Positions 36,210 through 45,862 of a DNA stretch of 64,000 nucleotides are shown in pieces (position 1 is the first letter of the stretch; each line of letters starts with the position of its first letter). The translations under genes and the position numbers were made by a program. Source of the DNA: Prochlorococcus sp. AG-459-N19 (GTDB taxonomy: Bacteria; Cyanobacteriota; Cyanobacteriia; PCC-6307; Cyanobiaceae); NCBI GenBank assembly GCA_003209375.1, contig QCRF01000001.1, positions 119,316-183,315 of the forward strand, read 5' to 3'. Under the pieces are notes generated by a model, which saw only the letters and a program-made list of their open reading frames with translations, ran no database searches and was not told where the DNA came from.

Positions 36210-36470
36210 ATGTCCAATTGGACTAGGTGATCTCAACCGATGTTTCGGACAGCGGTTCGATTCCGCTCAACTCCACTATTTGGGGTTGTAATGGTTTCGA
36301 CGGGGCATAAGGAAGGTGACTGAAGCCTGCTCGGTTAGAGCAAAAACACAAATGCTAACAAAATAGTTAGTTTCTCCCGTCAAACAGCACCAGTTGCTGC
36401 TTGATTCTTAAGGAGATGGGGTCATATCAGCCTTATCAACCAAATGATGCGCGGAGTCTGGAAGGACTCC
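36210..36470 (+). ncRNA. ssrA: Permuted (two-piece) tmRNA
   Basis: The acceptor piece comes first: T-arm AGCGG/CCGCT with loop TTCGATT (36251-36267), then CAACTCC and discriminator A (36268-36275). After six bases (CTATTT) the coding piece begins GGGGTTGTAATGGTTTCGAC (36282 onward). GGGGTTG (36282-36288) pairs with CAACTCC (36268-36274), six Watson-Crick and one G-U pair, to make the acceptor stem. CCA is not encoded. The tag frame reads ANKIVSFSRQTAPVAA. The transcript ends at a hairpin terminator. Permuted tmRNA with two mature pieces is known for Prochlorococcus and related cyanobacteria. The 5' boundary of the acceptor piece is approximate. Confidence 0.93.
36354..36404 (+). other. ssrA: tmRNA proteolysis-tag reading frame
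   Basis: Sixteen codons from GCT (36354-36356) to GCT (36399-36401) followed by TGA (36402-36404) encode ANKIVSFSRQTAPVAA. The tag is added to proteins from stalled ribosomes; its APVAA end is the ClpXP-type degron form. The first Ala of the full tag comes from the charged tmRNA. Confidence 0.9.
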
Positions 36471-36480
36471 ACTTTTTTTT
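36453..36480 (+). terminator. Rho-independent terminator of tmRNA
   Basis: GGAGTC (36453-36458) pairs with GACTCC (36465-36470), loop TGGAAG, followed by AC and a run of T (36473-36480). It is the clearest intrinsic terminator in the window. Confidence 0.85.
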
Positions 36481-36634
36481 AAATAAATAAAAAGTTGTAG
36501 TAGATAATTTATTAGTATGTATATATTGCTGCAGTTGTATGTATTAAAAAAAAAATTTTAAATTTTATGAGTATAAATACTGAGAAGATTGATTGTAAAT
36601 TAATTTATCTTATTAGAAACCCAAATCCTGCACA

Positions 36635-36772
36635 ATGGAACCTAATAAAAACCTAAATGACTTGATAATAAATCTTAAACCTAAAGTTATTAGATTCACT
36701 GGCGAAAAATTTCCCACTGAACTATGGAATAATAGTTGTCAAATAAAAAAAAATAAAAAGATATCTAGCTAA
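36635..36772 (+). CDS. Possible small protein (45 aa), maybe second half of a split ORF
   Basis: ATG at 36635 opens a 45-codon frame ending TAA at 36770: MEPNKNLNDLIINLKPKVIR and on to NNSCQIKKNKKISS. A second frame, 36567-36656 (MSINTEKIDCKLIYLIRNPN, 29 codons), overlaps its start by 22 bp. Together they could be a single small gene carrying a frameshift, or two unrelated noise frames. No ribosome-binding site is evident and no family is recognised. The remaining bases of 36481-36634 hold only A+T-rich sequence with poly-A. Confidence 0.3.
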   Translation: MEPNKNLNDLIINLKPKVIRFTGEKFPTELWNNSCQIKKNKKISS

Positions 36773-36780
36773 AAATTTAA

Positions 36781-37743
36781 TTAAATACTTGAAAAAGGAT
36801 TTTTAGGCATTTTTTTTGAACAATTTTTTGAAAATTCTTGAAGTACTTTAAATTCATTTTTATTTAAATTCCACTTGAATACATTCGATACATCAATAAC
36901 TTGAGATTTTTTTCGCATTCCAACGAGTGGAATAACTCCTTGATAACAACACCAATTAATTGCTACTTGTGCTTGGGAAACTGATCTTTGATTTGCAATT
37001 CTTTTTAAACACCTACGCAATTCATATGTTGGTTTTTTATAGACTTCAAATAATGTATTACGAATAAAACTTTTTTCTTTATTTTCCTCTTTATCTGGAT
37101 CGATACAAAGTATTCCAAAGGACAAAGGACTATAAGCAAAGAAATCAATATTATTTTCTTCACAAATTTTTTTTACCTGATATTGTTTTTCTAAATCAGG
37201 AGCAAGCAAAGAAAACTGTATCTGAACACTCTTTAAGCTCTGATCTCTTTTTGCCAAGAAATTAATTAATTTCATCAGTCTTTTAGGGCCTATATTTGAT
37301 AAGCCTATTTGAAAATTAAAGCCTTCATCTTTTAAATCGCAAAGATTATTCAATAGACCTAATTCCTGCCAAGGATTGTATTTTGCAGTTGACCAATGTA
37401 ATTGAACTACATCTAATTTGTTATTAAGTCTTTCTAAACTTTTCAAAAAAGGTTTATTAAAACCTTTGTTACCTATTCTCCAGGGATAAGGTGCAAGTTT
37501 GGTTGCTACTTGAATTCTTTTTTTCTTTGCTGAAGGAGTATTTAGTAAAAATTTGCCTATCAACAATTCACTTCTACCCTGAAGATCTCCAGTACCGTAA
37601 GAATCTGCAGTATCAATTAAATCGAAACCTCTCCGTAAAGCTTCATTATATGTCTCATGTAAATCATGGTCATCTGTAGATTGATAATTCCAAAAAAGCT
37701 TATTCCCCCAAGACCACGTACCTAATCCAATTCTTTTCTTCAC
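36781..37743 (-). CDS. Aldo/keto reductase
   Basis: A 320-aa NADPH-dependent oxidoreductase with the AKR TIM-barrel. The family signatures are GTWSWGNKLFWNY, DLIDTADSYGTG (catalytic Asp/Tyr region), LDVVQLHWSTAKY (catalytic His) and a C-terminal GVIPLVGMRKKSQVIDV cofactor loop. The substrate is unknown. The start is GTG at 37741-37743. It is divergent from the ParA-like gene across 150 bp. Confidence 0.88.
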   Translation of the reverse strand: MKKRIGLGTWSWGNKLFWNYQSTDDHDLHETYNEALRRGFDLIDTADSYGTGDLQGRSELLIGKFLLNTPSAKKKRIQVATKLAPYPWRIGNKGFNKPFLKSLERLNNKLDVVQLHWSTAKYNPWQELGLLNNLCDLKDEGFNFQIGLSNIGPKRLMKLINFLAKRDQSLKSVQIQFSLLAPDLEKQYQVKKICEENNIDFFAYSPLSFGILCIDPDKEENKEKSFIRNTLFEVYKKPTYELRRCLKRIANQRSVSQAQVAINWCCYQGVIPLVGMRKKSQVIDVSNVFKWNLNKNEFKVLQEFSKNCSKKMPKNPFSSI

Positions 37744-37893
37744 TAGCCAATTTTAATAAGGAACTTTATAAGGTTATCTAAAAATATTAACTTCTTTAAA
37801 ATATTTCAAAGAATAAGTTTTAGATCATTAAAAATCAATTTCTCTTGACATTAAGAAATTATTCCCCAAAGTAAGAGAAATAAAAATAAAACA

Positions 37894-38565
37894 TTGTTCA
37901 TTACCGTTTGCGGACAAAAAGGGGGTGTGGCCAAGACCTGCACAAGTATTCACCTTGCTAGTGTTTGGCATTCTGAAGGTAAAAAAGTTTGTATAGTCGA
38001 TGCCGACAAGAATAGATCTGCTTTAGCATACGCATCAAGAGGCAATCTTCCATTTCCAGTTTTCCCTGTCAGTTCAGCTGCTAAATCATCAAGATCATCA
38101 GAAATTGTAATAACTGATGGCCAAGCTAGCAGTGATCAAGAAGAACTTAAACACCTAGCCTATGGTTCAGATTTAGTTATCTTACCTACAACTGCAAAAG
38201 CTAGGTCAGTAGAATTAACTGTTGAACTAGCTAATTTATTAAGCAACTTAAAAGTTAACCATGCAGTAGTAATAGTAAAAGTTGATTTTAGACAGCAAAA
38301 AGCAGCGCATCAAGCCAAAGCAGCTCTAGAAAATTTTGGTTTACATGTTTTTGATACATTTATACCCTTACTTTCAGCGTTTGATAAAGCAGAAGCCTCG
38401 GGCAATGCTGTATTTGAAGCTGTAGACGATTTAGGTAGATCAGATCCTCGTCGTATGACGGGCTGGTCTGCTTATTGTTCAATTGCCTCACAAATTCCAT
38501 GCCTGATTTCGAAGCCCTCATCCGACACCAACAACTTAAACAGCCAACAACCAATCAGCGCTTAA
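37894..38565 (+). CDS. ParA/MinD-type ATPase, orphan
   Basis: A 223-aa SIMIBI-class ATPase. The deviant Walker A is CGQKGGVAKTCTSIHLA, followed by the switch-I-like CIVDADKNRSALAYASRG and VITDGQASSDQ (Walker B region). No ParB gene or parS-like repeat is nearby. No ATG precedes the Walker box closely; TTG at 37894 (MFITVCGQK) gives the usual distance from start to Walker A. The role could be cell-position or replicon partitioning of some cargo, not necessarily the chromosome. Its 3' end overlaps the next gene by 67 bp. Confidence 0.8.
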   Translation: MFITVCGQKGGVAKTCTSIHLASVWHSEGKKVCIVDADKNRSALAYASRGNLPFPVFPVSSAAKSSRSSEIVITDGQASSDQEELKHLAYGSDLVILPTTAKARSVELTVELANLLSNLKVNHAVVIVKVDFRQQKAAHQAKAALENFGLHVFDTFIPLLSAFDKAEASGNAVFEAVDDLGRSDPRRMTGWSAYCSIASQIPCLISKPSSDTNNLNSQQPISA

Positions 38566-38741
38566 AAGTAGTTGATTCTCCTAATTTTGAAGAAGGAAAA
38601 AACGAAGAAGCAATAATTAGAAAATCTGGATTATTAGTGAATTTTTTTGGAGGTTTTATAGGCTCTGTAATTGGAACTTTAACGATACTGTTTCTTTATA
38701 TGAATGAATATCTACCATTAGATTTACTAAAACTCAAGTAG
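38499..38741 (+). CDS. Hypothetical one-helix membrane protein overlapping the ParA-like gene
   Basis: An 80-aa protein (ATG at 38499, MPDFEALIRHQQLKQPTTNQ). It has a soluble polar N-terminus and one C-terminal transmembrane helix (LLVNFFGGFIGSVIGTLTILFLYM). A frame extension to 38475 (TTG) is possible. The first 67 bp lie inside the 3' end of the ParA-like gene in another frame, so the two are probably translationally coupled and may act together. It overlaps the convergent argJ by 8 bp. The family is unknown. Confidence 0.6.
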   Translation: MPDFEALIRHQQLKQPTTNQRLKVVDSPNFEEGKNEEAIIRKSGLLVNFFGGFIGSVIGTLTILFLYMNEYLPLDLLKLK

Positions 38742-39972
38742 TATATTCGCTATTTATTTCAACATACTTTTTAGAAAGATCGCACCCCCAAGCTGTGCCT
38801 TTCGATTCGCCAGAATTTAGATTAATCATAATTTTTACAATATCATCTACTAAATATCTACCTTTCATTCTGGACTTAATATAGTCTGTGACTTTTTGTG
38901 AATCATATTTATTTAACTTGCCATTTTCCAAAATCTGAGCGTTTCCTATATACAAGTCAACATCATTTAAGTTGAATTTAACTCCTGAATTACCTGCAGC
39001 AGAGATGATTCGTCCCCAATTCGGATCACAACCATGTATCGCTGTTTTTACCAAGGCAGAATTACAAATAGATTTTGCGAGCATAATTGCATCATCTGTA
39101 TTTTTTGCTCCTTGAACCAAAACTTCTAATAAACAATTTGCTCCCTCTCCATCCCTTGCAATATTTTTTGCCAAGTTCTGACATACAATATCAATCCCTT
39201 TTTGGATAATTGGAAAAAATCTTTTTTCAATTTTCTCTCCTGCATTTATTCCAACAAAAGAATCATTTGTGCTTGTCTCTCCATCAACTGATATTGCATT
39301 AAAAGATTTTTTAACCGCAATAGCAATCATTTTGTCCCATTCTTCTTTTTGAATACCCGCATCACAGGTTAGAAAAGCAAGCATTGTAGCCATGTTGGGG
39401 TAAATCATTCCTGAACCTTTTGCAAATCCTGCTATTTTTATTTTCCTACCATGAATAATCGTCTCTATTGACACTTTTTTTAAAGTCAAATCAGTGGTTA
39501 AAATTGCTTCTGCTGCATTTTGAAAATTATTACCCTTTAAATCACTAACTAAATTCGGTAAATTTTTTACTAAATCATTTATTTGTATTGGAACACCAAT
39601 TACACCAGTTGAGCACATTAAAACTTCTTCTTCTTTTATTCCTAAAAGTTCCGCAATCTTTCCTGTAGCTATTTGAAAATGTTGAATGCCAAGATTTCCT
39701 GTACATGCATTTGCTTGACCAGAATTAATTAGTATTGCTCTTACAAAACCTGAAGTTGTTTTAATTCTTTCCTCACAAATATCTACACAAGAAGCGCGAA
39801 CTATTGATTGGGTAAACATCCCACTAAAAACACTTCCTACTGGAGCGAGTATTAGTGCTAAATCTTTTTTATTAGAAGCTTTTAAACCAGCAGATATACC
39901 AGCAAAAAGAAACCCATTGGGTGTTACGTTACTGTCATCAACAAACGACCACTTGGAATCTAACTGGCTCAA
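38734..39972 (-). CDS. argJ: Bifunctional ornithine acetyltransferase/N-acetylglutamate synthase
   Basis: A 412-aa arginine-biosynthesis enzyme that recycles the acetyl group from acetylornithine to glutamate. It is made as a precursor that cleaves itself in MIYPNMATMLAFLTCDAG; the Thr of the A-T-M motif becomes the nucleophile of the beta chain. Other family blocks are VDGETSTNDS and RDGEGANC. The frame starts with TTG at 39972 (MSQLDSKWS). It overlaps the small membrane protein gene by 8 bp. Confidence 0.95.
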   Translation of the reverse strand: MSQLDSKWSFVDDSNVTPNGFLFAGISAGLKASNKKDLALILAPVGSVFSGMFTQSIVRASCVDICEERIKTTSGFVRAILINSGQANACTGNLGIQHFQIATGKIAELLGIKEEEVLMCSTGVIGVPIQINDLVKNLPNLVSDLKGNNFQNAAEAILTTDLTLKKVSIETIIHGRKIKIAGFAKGSGMIYPNMATMLAFLTCDAGIQKEEWDKMIAIAVKKSFNAISVDGETSTNDSFVGINAGEKIEKRFFPIIQKGIDIVCQNLAKNIARDGEGANCLLEVLVQGAKNTDDAIMLAKSICNSALVKTAIHGCDPNWGRIISAAGNSGVKFNLNDVDLYIGNAQILENGKLNKYDSQKVTDYIKSRMKGRYLVDDIVKIMINLNSGESKGTAWGCDLSKKYVEINSEYTT

Positions 39973-40048
39973 ACTTTTTGGTATTTTAATTCATACTAAC
40001 TACTCTTTAATACTAAAGAAACTAAGTAATTAGATTATTATTAATTAT

Positions 40049-40666
40049 ATGGATTTTCTTCAAAAATCAAAAAACAACCAAAGAAGAATTGGTTTAACAG
40101 GAGGCATTGCAAGTGGGAAGACAACCATAACTAATTACATTAGAAAACATAAAAACATACCAATATTAGATGCAGATCATTTTTCAAGAGAATTAATCAA
40201 ACCAAACACATATGGATATAAGAAAATCTTAGATTATTTTGGAAATAAAATTATTGATAATAAGAGCAATTCAGAAAGGGAAATAAACAGAAAACTTTTA
40301 AGGAACATTATTTTTAAACATTCTGCAACCAAGGAATGGATTGAAAAACTGCTTCATCCCTTAATTAAAGAAAGAATGATAGAAGAATGCAGTCAATACA
40401 GCAATAATCAAACTATAGTATTTGTTATTCCATTATTGTTTGAAGCAAAATTTGAAGATATTTGCACTGAAATATGGTTAGTTAAATGTCCTAAAGAACT
40501 TCAAAAAAACAGACTTATCACAAGAGATAAAATTAGCGAAAAAGAAGCAGATGAATTGATAAATTTTCAATTAAGTTTTGAAGAAAAAAGAAAATTTTCA
40601 GATATTATTTTGGATAATTCTGATGATCAAAATAAATGGATCAATACGATAAAAGAGCTTCTTTAA
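40049..40666 (+). CDS. coaE: Dephospho-CoA kinase
   Basis: A 205-aa P-loop kinase for the last step of CoA synthesis. Walker A is GGIASGKT (residues 18-25). The DADHFSRELI and PLLFEAKFE (family 'PLLFE') motifs are present, and WLVKCPKELQKNRLITRD is the LID/arginine region. It is convergent with gatB with 3 bp between stops. CoaX of the same pathway is at 6925. Confidence 0.95.
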   Translation: MDFLQKSKNNQRRIGLTGGIASGKTTITNYIRKHKNIPILDADHFSRELIKPNTYGYKKILDYFGNKIIDNKSNSEREINRKLLRNIIFKHSATKEWIEKLLHPLIKERMIEECSQYSNNQTIVFVIPLLFEAKFEDICTEIWLVKCPKELQKNRLITRDKISEKEADELINFQLSFEEKRKFSDIILDNSDDQNKWINTIKELL

Positions 40667-40669
40667 GCT

Positions 40670-42142
40670 TTAGCTATTTAATTTTTCCATAAGAAGTTTA
40701 TTTGCAAGTTTTGGGTCCGCTTTACCTTTTGTTCTTTTCATAAGTTGACCAACAAAAAAACCAAGTAACTTAGTTTTGCCATTTTTAAATGCTTGAACTT
40801 CATTTGGATGTTCATTTATAAGTTCATCAATTATTGGTAAAATACTTGATGAATCAGATATCATTGCCAACCCTTTTTCTTCAACTAATTTTTTCGGAGA
40901 AATATTTTTTTGAATAAGTTCAGGTAAAATTTCTTTTGCAATTTTTCCACTAATTATATTTTTTGAAATCATACTAATCATTTCAGCAAGATTTTCAGGA
41001 CTAAGCTTTAATTCACTAAAACTAAGTTTGTTTGATTTTAAATAGCCCACAATATCACTTGTTACCCAATTTGAAGCTAGTTTGGCCTCGGCACCATTTG
41101 CTACTGTTTCTTCAAAAAAGTTTGCCATGCTTATTTCATCAGAAATTACCCTTGCATCATATGCAGACAACCCAAATTGACTTACATATTTATTTCTTTT
41201 CTTTGAAGGTAATTCTGGCAGTTCTTTAAACCATATTTCTTGTTGGGCTTTTGTTATTTCAATTGGACCTAAGTCAGGATCAGGAAAATATCTATAGTCA
41301 CTGCTACCTTCTTTTAGTCTCATACTTTTAGTTAATTGCTTAGCTTCATCCCATAACCTTGTTTCTTGGAAAATTTTTCCTCCATTTTCATAAACTTCTA
41401 TTTGTCTGGCTATTTCATAATCACAAGCCTTTTGAATTGCAGAAAATGAATTCATATTTTTTATTTCCACTTTGGTACCAAAAGGAGCATTAGGTCCTTT
41501 TCTAACTGAAATATTGACATCACAGCGTAATGAACCCTCTTGCATATTTCCGTCTGATACACCTAGATATCTAACCGTTCTTCTAATCTCTGAAGCATAC
41601 TCAGATGCCTCTTTACCTGATCTAATATCTGGTTTACTTACAATCTCACAAAGTGCTATTCCGGCACGATTGTAATCAACTAAAGAATACTTAGAGCCAG
41701 CTAATCTATCACTTCCGGAATGGACTAGTTTTCCGGCGTCTTCTTCCATATGTAGCCTTTCTATACCAATTTTTTTGATATATGGTTCTTTGTCCTTTTC
41801 AATTATTTCAACCTCTAACCAGCCGTTTTCAGCTAGTGGTTCATCAAATTGTGAAATTTGATAATTTTTAGGCAGATCAGGATAAAAATATTGTTTTCTA
41901 TCAAATTTACAATGTTCTGCAACATTTAAATTTAATGCTAACGAAGTTTTTACAGCATACTCAAGCACAGTCTCATTTAAAACTGGAAGAGTTCCTGGCA
42001 ACCCACAAACTACAGGATCTATATGCGTATTAGGTGCATCACCAAAAGCTGTTGACGCAGATGTGAATATTTTACTTTTCGTATTAAGCTGTACATGAGT
42101 TTCTAAACCAATCACAGCTTCCCAAGATTCCAAATTGTTCAT
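40670..42142 (-). CDS. gatB: Aspartyl/glutamyl-tRNA amidotransferase subunit B
   Basis: A 490-aa subunit of the GatCAB complex that makes Gln-tRNA(Gln) (and possibly Asn-tRNA) from the mischarged form. Motifs include EAVIGLETHVQLNTKSKIF, DPVVCGLPGTLPVLN, LPKNYQISQFDEPLAENGWLEV, RYFPDPDLGPI and the C-terminal YqeY/tail domain. An upstream extension of the frame to 42199 is not needed; ATG at 42140-42142 (MNNLESWEAVIGLETH) is the family start. GatA and GatC are not in the window. Confidence 0.96.
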   Translation of the reverse strand: MNNLESWEAVIGLETHVQLNTKSKIFTSASTAFGDAPNTHIDPVVCGLPGTLPVLNETVLEYAVKTSLALNLNVAEHCKFDRKQYFYPDLPKNYQISQFDEPLAENGWLEVEIIEKDKEPYIKKIGIERLHMEEDAGKLVHSGSDRLAGSKYSLVDYNRAGIALCEIVSKPDIRSGKEASEYASEIRRTVRYLGVSDGNMQEGSLRCDVNISVRKGPNAPFGTKVEIKNMNSFSAIQKACDYEIARQIEVYENGGKIFQETRLWDEAKQLTKSMRLKEGSSDYRYFPDPDLGPIEITKAQQEIWFKELPELPSKKRNKYVSQFGLSAYDARVISDEISMANFFEETVANGAEAKLASNWVTSDIVGYLKSNKLSFSELKLSPENLAEMISMISKNIISGKIAKEILPELIQKNISPKKLVEEKGLAMISDSSSILPIIDELINEHPNEVQAFKNGKTKLLGFFVGQLMKRTKGKADPKLANKLLMEKLNS

Positions 42143-42221
42143 TATCAAAAGTCTCTTTATTAATATTATTGGATATAAAGGAAAAGAGGACCAAAACACA
42201 AATAAAAATATTAATTTTTAA

Positions 42222-43331
42222 ATGGCACAAGAAACCAAAAATTCAATACTAATCATTGGCGGTGGGCTTTTAGGTTTATCTATTGCCTATGAATTTTCTA
42301 AAAATAACTTCAAAGTTTTAGTTTTAAGCAAAAACAGAAATGAATCGGCTGGATTTGTTGCTGCAGGGATGTTAGCTACTCATGCCGAAGGGCTCGAAGA
42401 TGAATTACTAAAATTTGGCCAAGAAAGTCAAAATATAATTCCAAAGTGGATAAAAAGTATTGAACAAGATAGTAATATTAAATGCGGTTTAAAAAAATGT
42501 GGCATAGTAGTTCCTTTTCAAAAAAAAGAAGATCTTGAAGAGTTTCCCACTTATGAATATGGAAAATATTTAAATCACAAAGATCTTCAAACAGAAATTA
42601 GTGGAATGAATTCTATTTGGAAACATGGTTTACTTTTTGAACAAGATGGTCAAATAGATAACCGAAGAAGACTGATGCGTGCGCTTGAGAGAGCATGCTC
42701 TTTGCATGGAGTCGAATTTCAAGAAGGATCAGAAGTAAAGGATTTGACATTCGAAAAAAACAAAATTACAGGTGCAACAGTTTTATGTGCCACTGGGGAA
42801 ATAAAAACAATTAACTGCGAAAAAGCAATTATATGCAGCGGTGCTTGGAGTAAAAGAATTTTTAATAAGATTCCAGTCTTTCCTGTAAAGGGACAAATGC
42901 TATCAATACAAGGGCCAACAAATTTTTTGAAAAGAGTTATTTTTGGTCCAAAAACTTATCTAGTTCCCCGTGATGATGGACTCATTATAGTTGGAGCGAC
43001 AGTTGAAAAAGATTCAAAATTTAATCAGGGTAATACTCCTAATGGAATAAAACAATTGCAAGAAGGCATTCGCTCCTTATTGCCAGAAGCTATTAATTGG
43101 CCGCAAATGGAACATTGGTGGGGTTTTAGACCTTGCACACCAGATCTAAAACCAATAATTGGAAAAACAAAAATTGAAAATCTTTTTATAGCTACTGGAC
43201 ATTACAGAAATGGGGTTTTATTTTCTGCAATAACAAGTGATCTTCTTTTGAAAATAGTTAAAAATAAAAACCTCACAGAAATAGAAAAAAGCTTTTTAGA
43301 AAAATTTAGTTTAGATAGATTTGCGATTTAA
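42222..43331 (+). CDS. thiO: FAD-dependent amine oxidase, glycine oxidase ThiO-like
   Basis: A 369-aa flavoprotein of the DAO family. FAD-binding loop SILIIGGGLLGLSIAYEF lies at the N-terminus. The C-terminal HYRNGVLFSAITSDLL matches the glycine-oxidase/ThiO signature and 'GFRPCTPDLKPIIG' the DAO signature. ThiO makes the imine precursor of the thiazole of thiamine. Cyanobacteria use fused or separate ThiO and ThiG; no thiG lies nearby. It converges on ndk with 3 bp between stops. A broader D-amino-acid oxidase role is not excluded. Confidence 0.8.
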   Translation: MAQETKNSILIIGGGLLGLSIAYEFSKNNFKVLVLSKNRNESAGFVAAGMLATHAEGLEDELLKFGQESQNIIPKWIKSIEQDSNIKCGLKKCGIVVPFQKKEDLEEFPTYEYGKYLNHKDLQTEISGMNSIWKHGLLFEQDGQIDNRRRLMRALERACSLHGVEFQEGSEVKDLTFEKNKITGATVLCATGEIKTINCEKAIICSGAWSKRIFNKIPVFPVKGQMLSIQGPTNFLKRVIFGPKTYLVPRDDGLIIVGATVEKDSKFNQGNTPNGIKQLQEGIRSLLPEAINWPQMEHWWGFRPCTPDLKPIIGKTKIENLFIATGHYRNGVLFSAITSDLLLKIVKNKNLTEIEKSFLEKFSLDRFAI

Positions 43332-43334
43332 ATT

Positions 43335-43793
43335 TTAATTTTCAGATCGCCATTTCGAATCAGAAGTGTCCCACTCACATAATTCCTCTTCGTTAAACCA
43401 TAGATTAATTTCAAATTTTGCTGTATCTTCTCCATCAGAACCATGAATAATATTCCTCCCAATATCAATAGCTAAATCACCTCTAATTGTTCCAGGCTCT
43501 GCTTCCAGAGGTTTTGTTGCACCTATTAGTTTTCTAGCACTCAAAATAACTCCTTCGCCTTCCCACACCATTGCTACAACAGGCCCACTTGAAATAAAGT
43601 CTACTAAATCACGAAAAAAGGGTCTTTCTCTATGTACTCCATAATGATTTTGAGCAAGTTCTTTTGAAGGAATTAATTGCTTTAATCCAACCAATTTAAA
43701 TCCTTTTTTTTCAAATCTGCCAATAATCTCAGAAACATATCCTCTTTGAACTCCATCTGGTTTAATTGCAAGAAAGGTTCTCTCTTTGGTCAT
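43335..43793 (-). CDS. ndk: Nucleoside diphosphate kinase
   Basis: A 152-aa enzyme that equilibrates nucleoside di- and triphosphates. The catalytic His lies in [12 protein letters not shown] (H117). The N-terminus [15 protein letters not shown] and the region [18 protein letters not shown] are standard. Normal length. It is convergent with thiO and divergent from speA across 122 bp. Confidence 0.96.
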   Translation of the reverse strand: MTKERTFLAIKPDGVQRGYVSEIIGRFEKKGFKLVGLKQLIPSKELAQNHYGVHRERPFFRDLVDFISSGPVVAMVWEGEGVILSARKLIGATKPLEAEPGTIRGDLAIDIGRNIIHGSDGEDTAKFEINLWFNEEELCEWDTSDSKWRSEN

Positions 43794-43915
43794 TTAGTTA
43801 ATAATCACTCTATGTATATTCAACTTTTGTGTGTTAACTTGGCAAGTAATCATTAAAATAAAAGATATTGTTTTGAGTTATTATCAAAAACATTTATTAA
43901 TCACTAAGACATAAA

Positions 43916-45862
43916 TTGACCAATTTTGAGCCGAAAAAATTAAAGAATATTTGGACTATTGAAGATAGTATTTCGACTTATAACATAGACAAATGGGGAG
44001 ATAAATATTTTTCTATAAATTCCAAAGGAAATATATCAGTAACTAAAAATATAAAATCTGAAAATAAGATTGATCTTTTTAAGCTTGTCAAAGAACTTAA
44101 GAGTAGAGAAATAAATCCTCCATTAATCATAAGATTTAATGATATCTTGAAAGATCGCATAAATTCATTACATGACTCTTTTTTAAAAGCGATAAAAACC
44201 TATAAATATAAGAACATTTATCAAGGCGTTTTTCCTGTCAAATGTAATCAACAGAAAAATGTCCTAGAAAATATAATAAAGTTTGGTAGCCAATGGAATT
44301 TTGGTTTAGAAGTAGGCAGTAAATCAGAACTATTAATTGGCCTTGCACTTCTTGAAAACCAAAATTCATTATTAATATGCAACGGATATAAAGATAAAAA
44401 ATATATTGAGATTGCTACTTTGGCAAGAAAACTCGGCAAAAATCCAATAATAGTTATTGAACAACGAGATGAGGTAAAAAGAATTATTCAAGCAGTTGAA
44501 GAACTTAACGCTACTCCATTGATAGGAATTAGAGCAAAGTTATCAAGTAAAAGTAGTGGTAGGTGGGGTAAATCTATTGGAGATAATTCGAAATTTGGAT
44601 TATCAATCCCAGAAATTATGTTGACAATAAAAGAACTAAAAGAAGCAAATCTTATAAACGAAATGAAATTGCTCCATTTTCATATAGGGAGTCAAATAAG
44701 TGATATTGCTGTGATCAAAGATGCATTACAAGAAGCGAGCCAAATATATGTTGAACTATGCAAACTAGGAGCCCCAATGCAATATATCGACGTTGGGGGA
44801 GGATTAGGAATAGATTTTGATGGAACTAAAACTTCCTCAAACACCTCTACTAATTATTCTCTTCAAAATTATGCTAACGATGTAATTGCAACTATTAAAG
44901 ATTCATGTGAATTAAATAATATCAAGCATCCAACTATAATCTCAGAAAGTGGAAGAGCAATAATTAGTCATTGTTCAGTTTTAATTTTTAATGTCTTAGG
45001 AACAAGCCATGTGAGTTCAAGACTACAAATTTTTGATAAAAAAGATCAACAATTAATAATTTCAAATTTACTTGAAACTTTCTATGAATTAAAAAAACTT
45101 AAAAATAAAAAAATAAATTTATCTCAAATAATTGAACTATGGAATGATGCAAAAAAGTTTAAAGAAGATTGTTTAGTCGCTTTTAGATTAGGATTTTTAA
45201 GTTTGGCAGAAAGAGCTTATGCCGAAGAACTTACTTGGGCTTGCGCGAAAGAAATATCTAATAACCTTAATAATGATGAAATCAATCACCCTGATTTATC
45301 TGAAATAACAGAAACTCTTGCATCAACTTATTATGCAAATTTATCTATCTTTAAGTCTATTCCCGATAGCTGGGCAATAAATCAGATTTTTCCAATAGTA
45401 CCAATACATAGGCACTTAGAGGAGCCGTTCTGCAAAGGCAACTTTGCAGATTTAACTTGTGATTCAGATGGGAAACTAAATAATTTTATTGATGATGGAA
45501 AAATTAAATCATTACTAAATTTACATAAGCCAGAAGAAGATAAAGATTATCTAATTGGAATTTTTATGACTGGTGCCTATCAAGAAGCATTAGGAAACTT
45601 GCATAATTTATTTGGCAGTACAAACGTTGTTCATATAGACATAAATCAAGATGATTCATACAAGATCAAAAATATTATTAAAGAAGACAGTAAATCTGAA
45701 ATTTTACAATTATTAGATTACAGTTCAGCTTCTTTGGTTGAATCTATAAGAATTAATACTGAATCAGCAATTGATCAAAAAAAATTAACTATTGAAGAAG
45801 CTAGGAAATTAATGGATCAAATCGAAATTAGTCTCAGAAAAAGTAGTTACTTATCAGAATAA
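43916..45862 (+). CDS. speA: Arginine decarboxylase, biosynthetic (polyamine synthesis)
   Basis: A 648-aa fold-III PLP enzyme converting arginine to agmatine. The PLP lysine region is [13 protein letters not shown], and [11 protein letters not shown] and [14 protein letters not shown] are the cofactor-phosphate and substrate motifs. The C-terminal active-site part DLTCDSDGK is present with its family-typical Cys. Size matches SpeA. The frame starts with TTG at 43916 ([17 protein letters not shown]). Its last 16 bp overlap the convergent alaS. Confidence 0.93.
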   Translation: MTNFEPKKLKNIWTIEDSISTYNIDKWGDKYFSINSKGNISVTKNIKSENKIDLFKLVKELKSREINPPLIIRFNDILKDRINSLHDSFLKAIKTYKYKNIYQGVFPVKCNQQKNVLENIIKFGSQWNFGLEVGSKSELLIGLALLENQNSLLICNGYKDKKYIEIATLARKLGKNPIIVIEQRDEVKRIIQAVEELNATPLIGIRAKLSSKSSGRWGKSIGDNSKFGLSIPEIMLTIKELKEANLINEMKLLHFHIGSQISDIAVIKDALQEASQIYVELCKLGAPMQYIDVGGGLGIDFDGTKTSSNTSTNYSLQNYANDVIATIKDSCELNNIKHPTIISESGRAIISHCSVLIFNVLGTSHVSSRLQIFDKKDQQLIISNLLETFYELKKLKNKKINLSQIIELWNDAKKFKEDCLVAFRLGFLSLAERAYAEELTWACAKEISNNLNNDEINHPDLSEITETLASTYYANLSIFKSIPDSWAINQIFPIVPIHRHLEEPFCKGNFADLTCDSDGKLNNFIDDGKIKSLLNLHKPEEDKDYLIGIFMTGAYQEALGNLHNLFGSTNVVHIDINQDDSYKIKNIIKEDSKSEILQLLDYSSASLVESIRINTESAIDQKKLTIEEARKLMDQIEISLRKSSYLSE

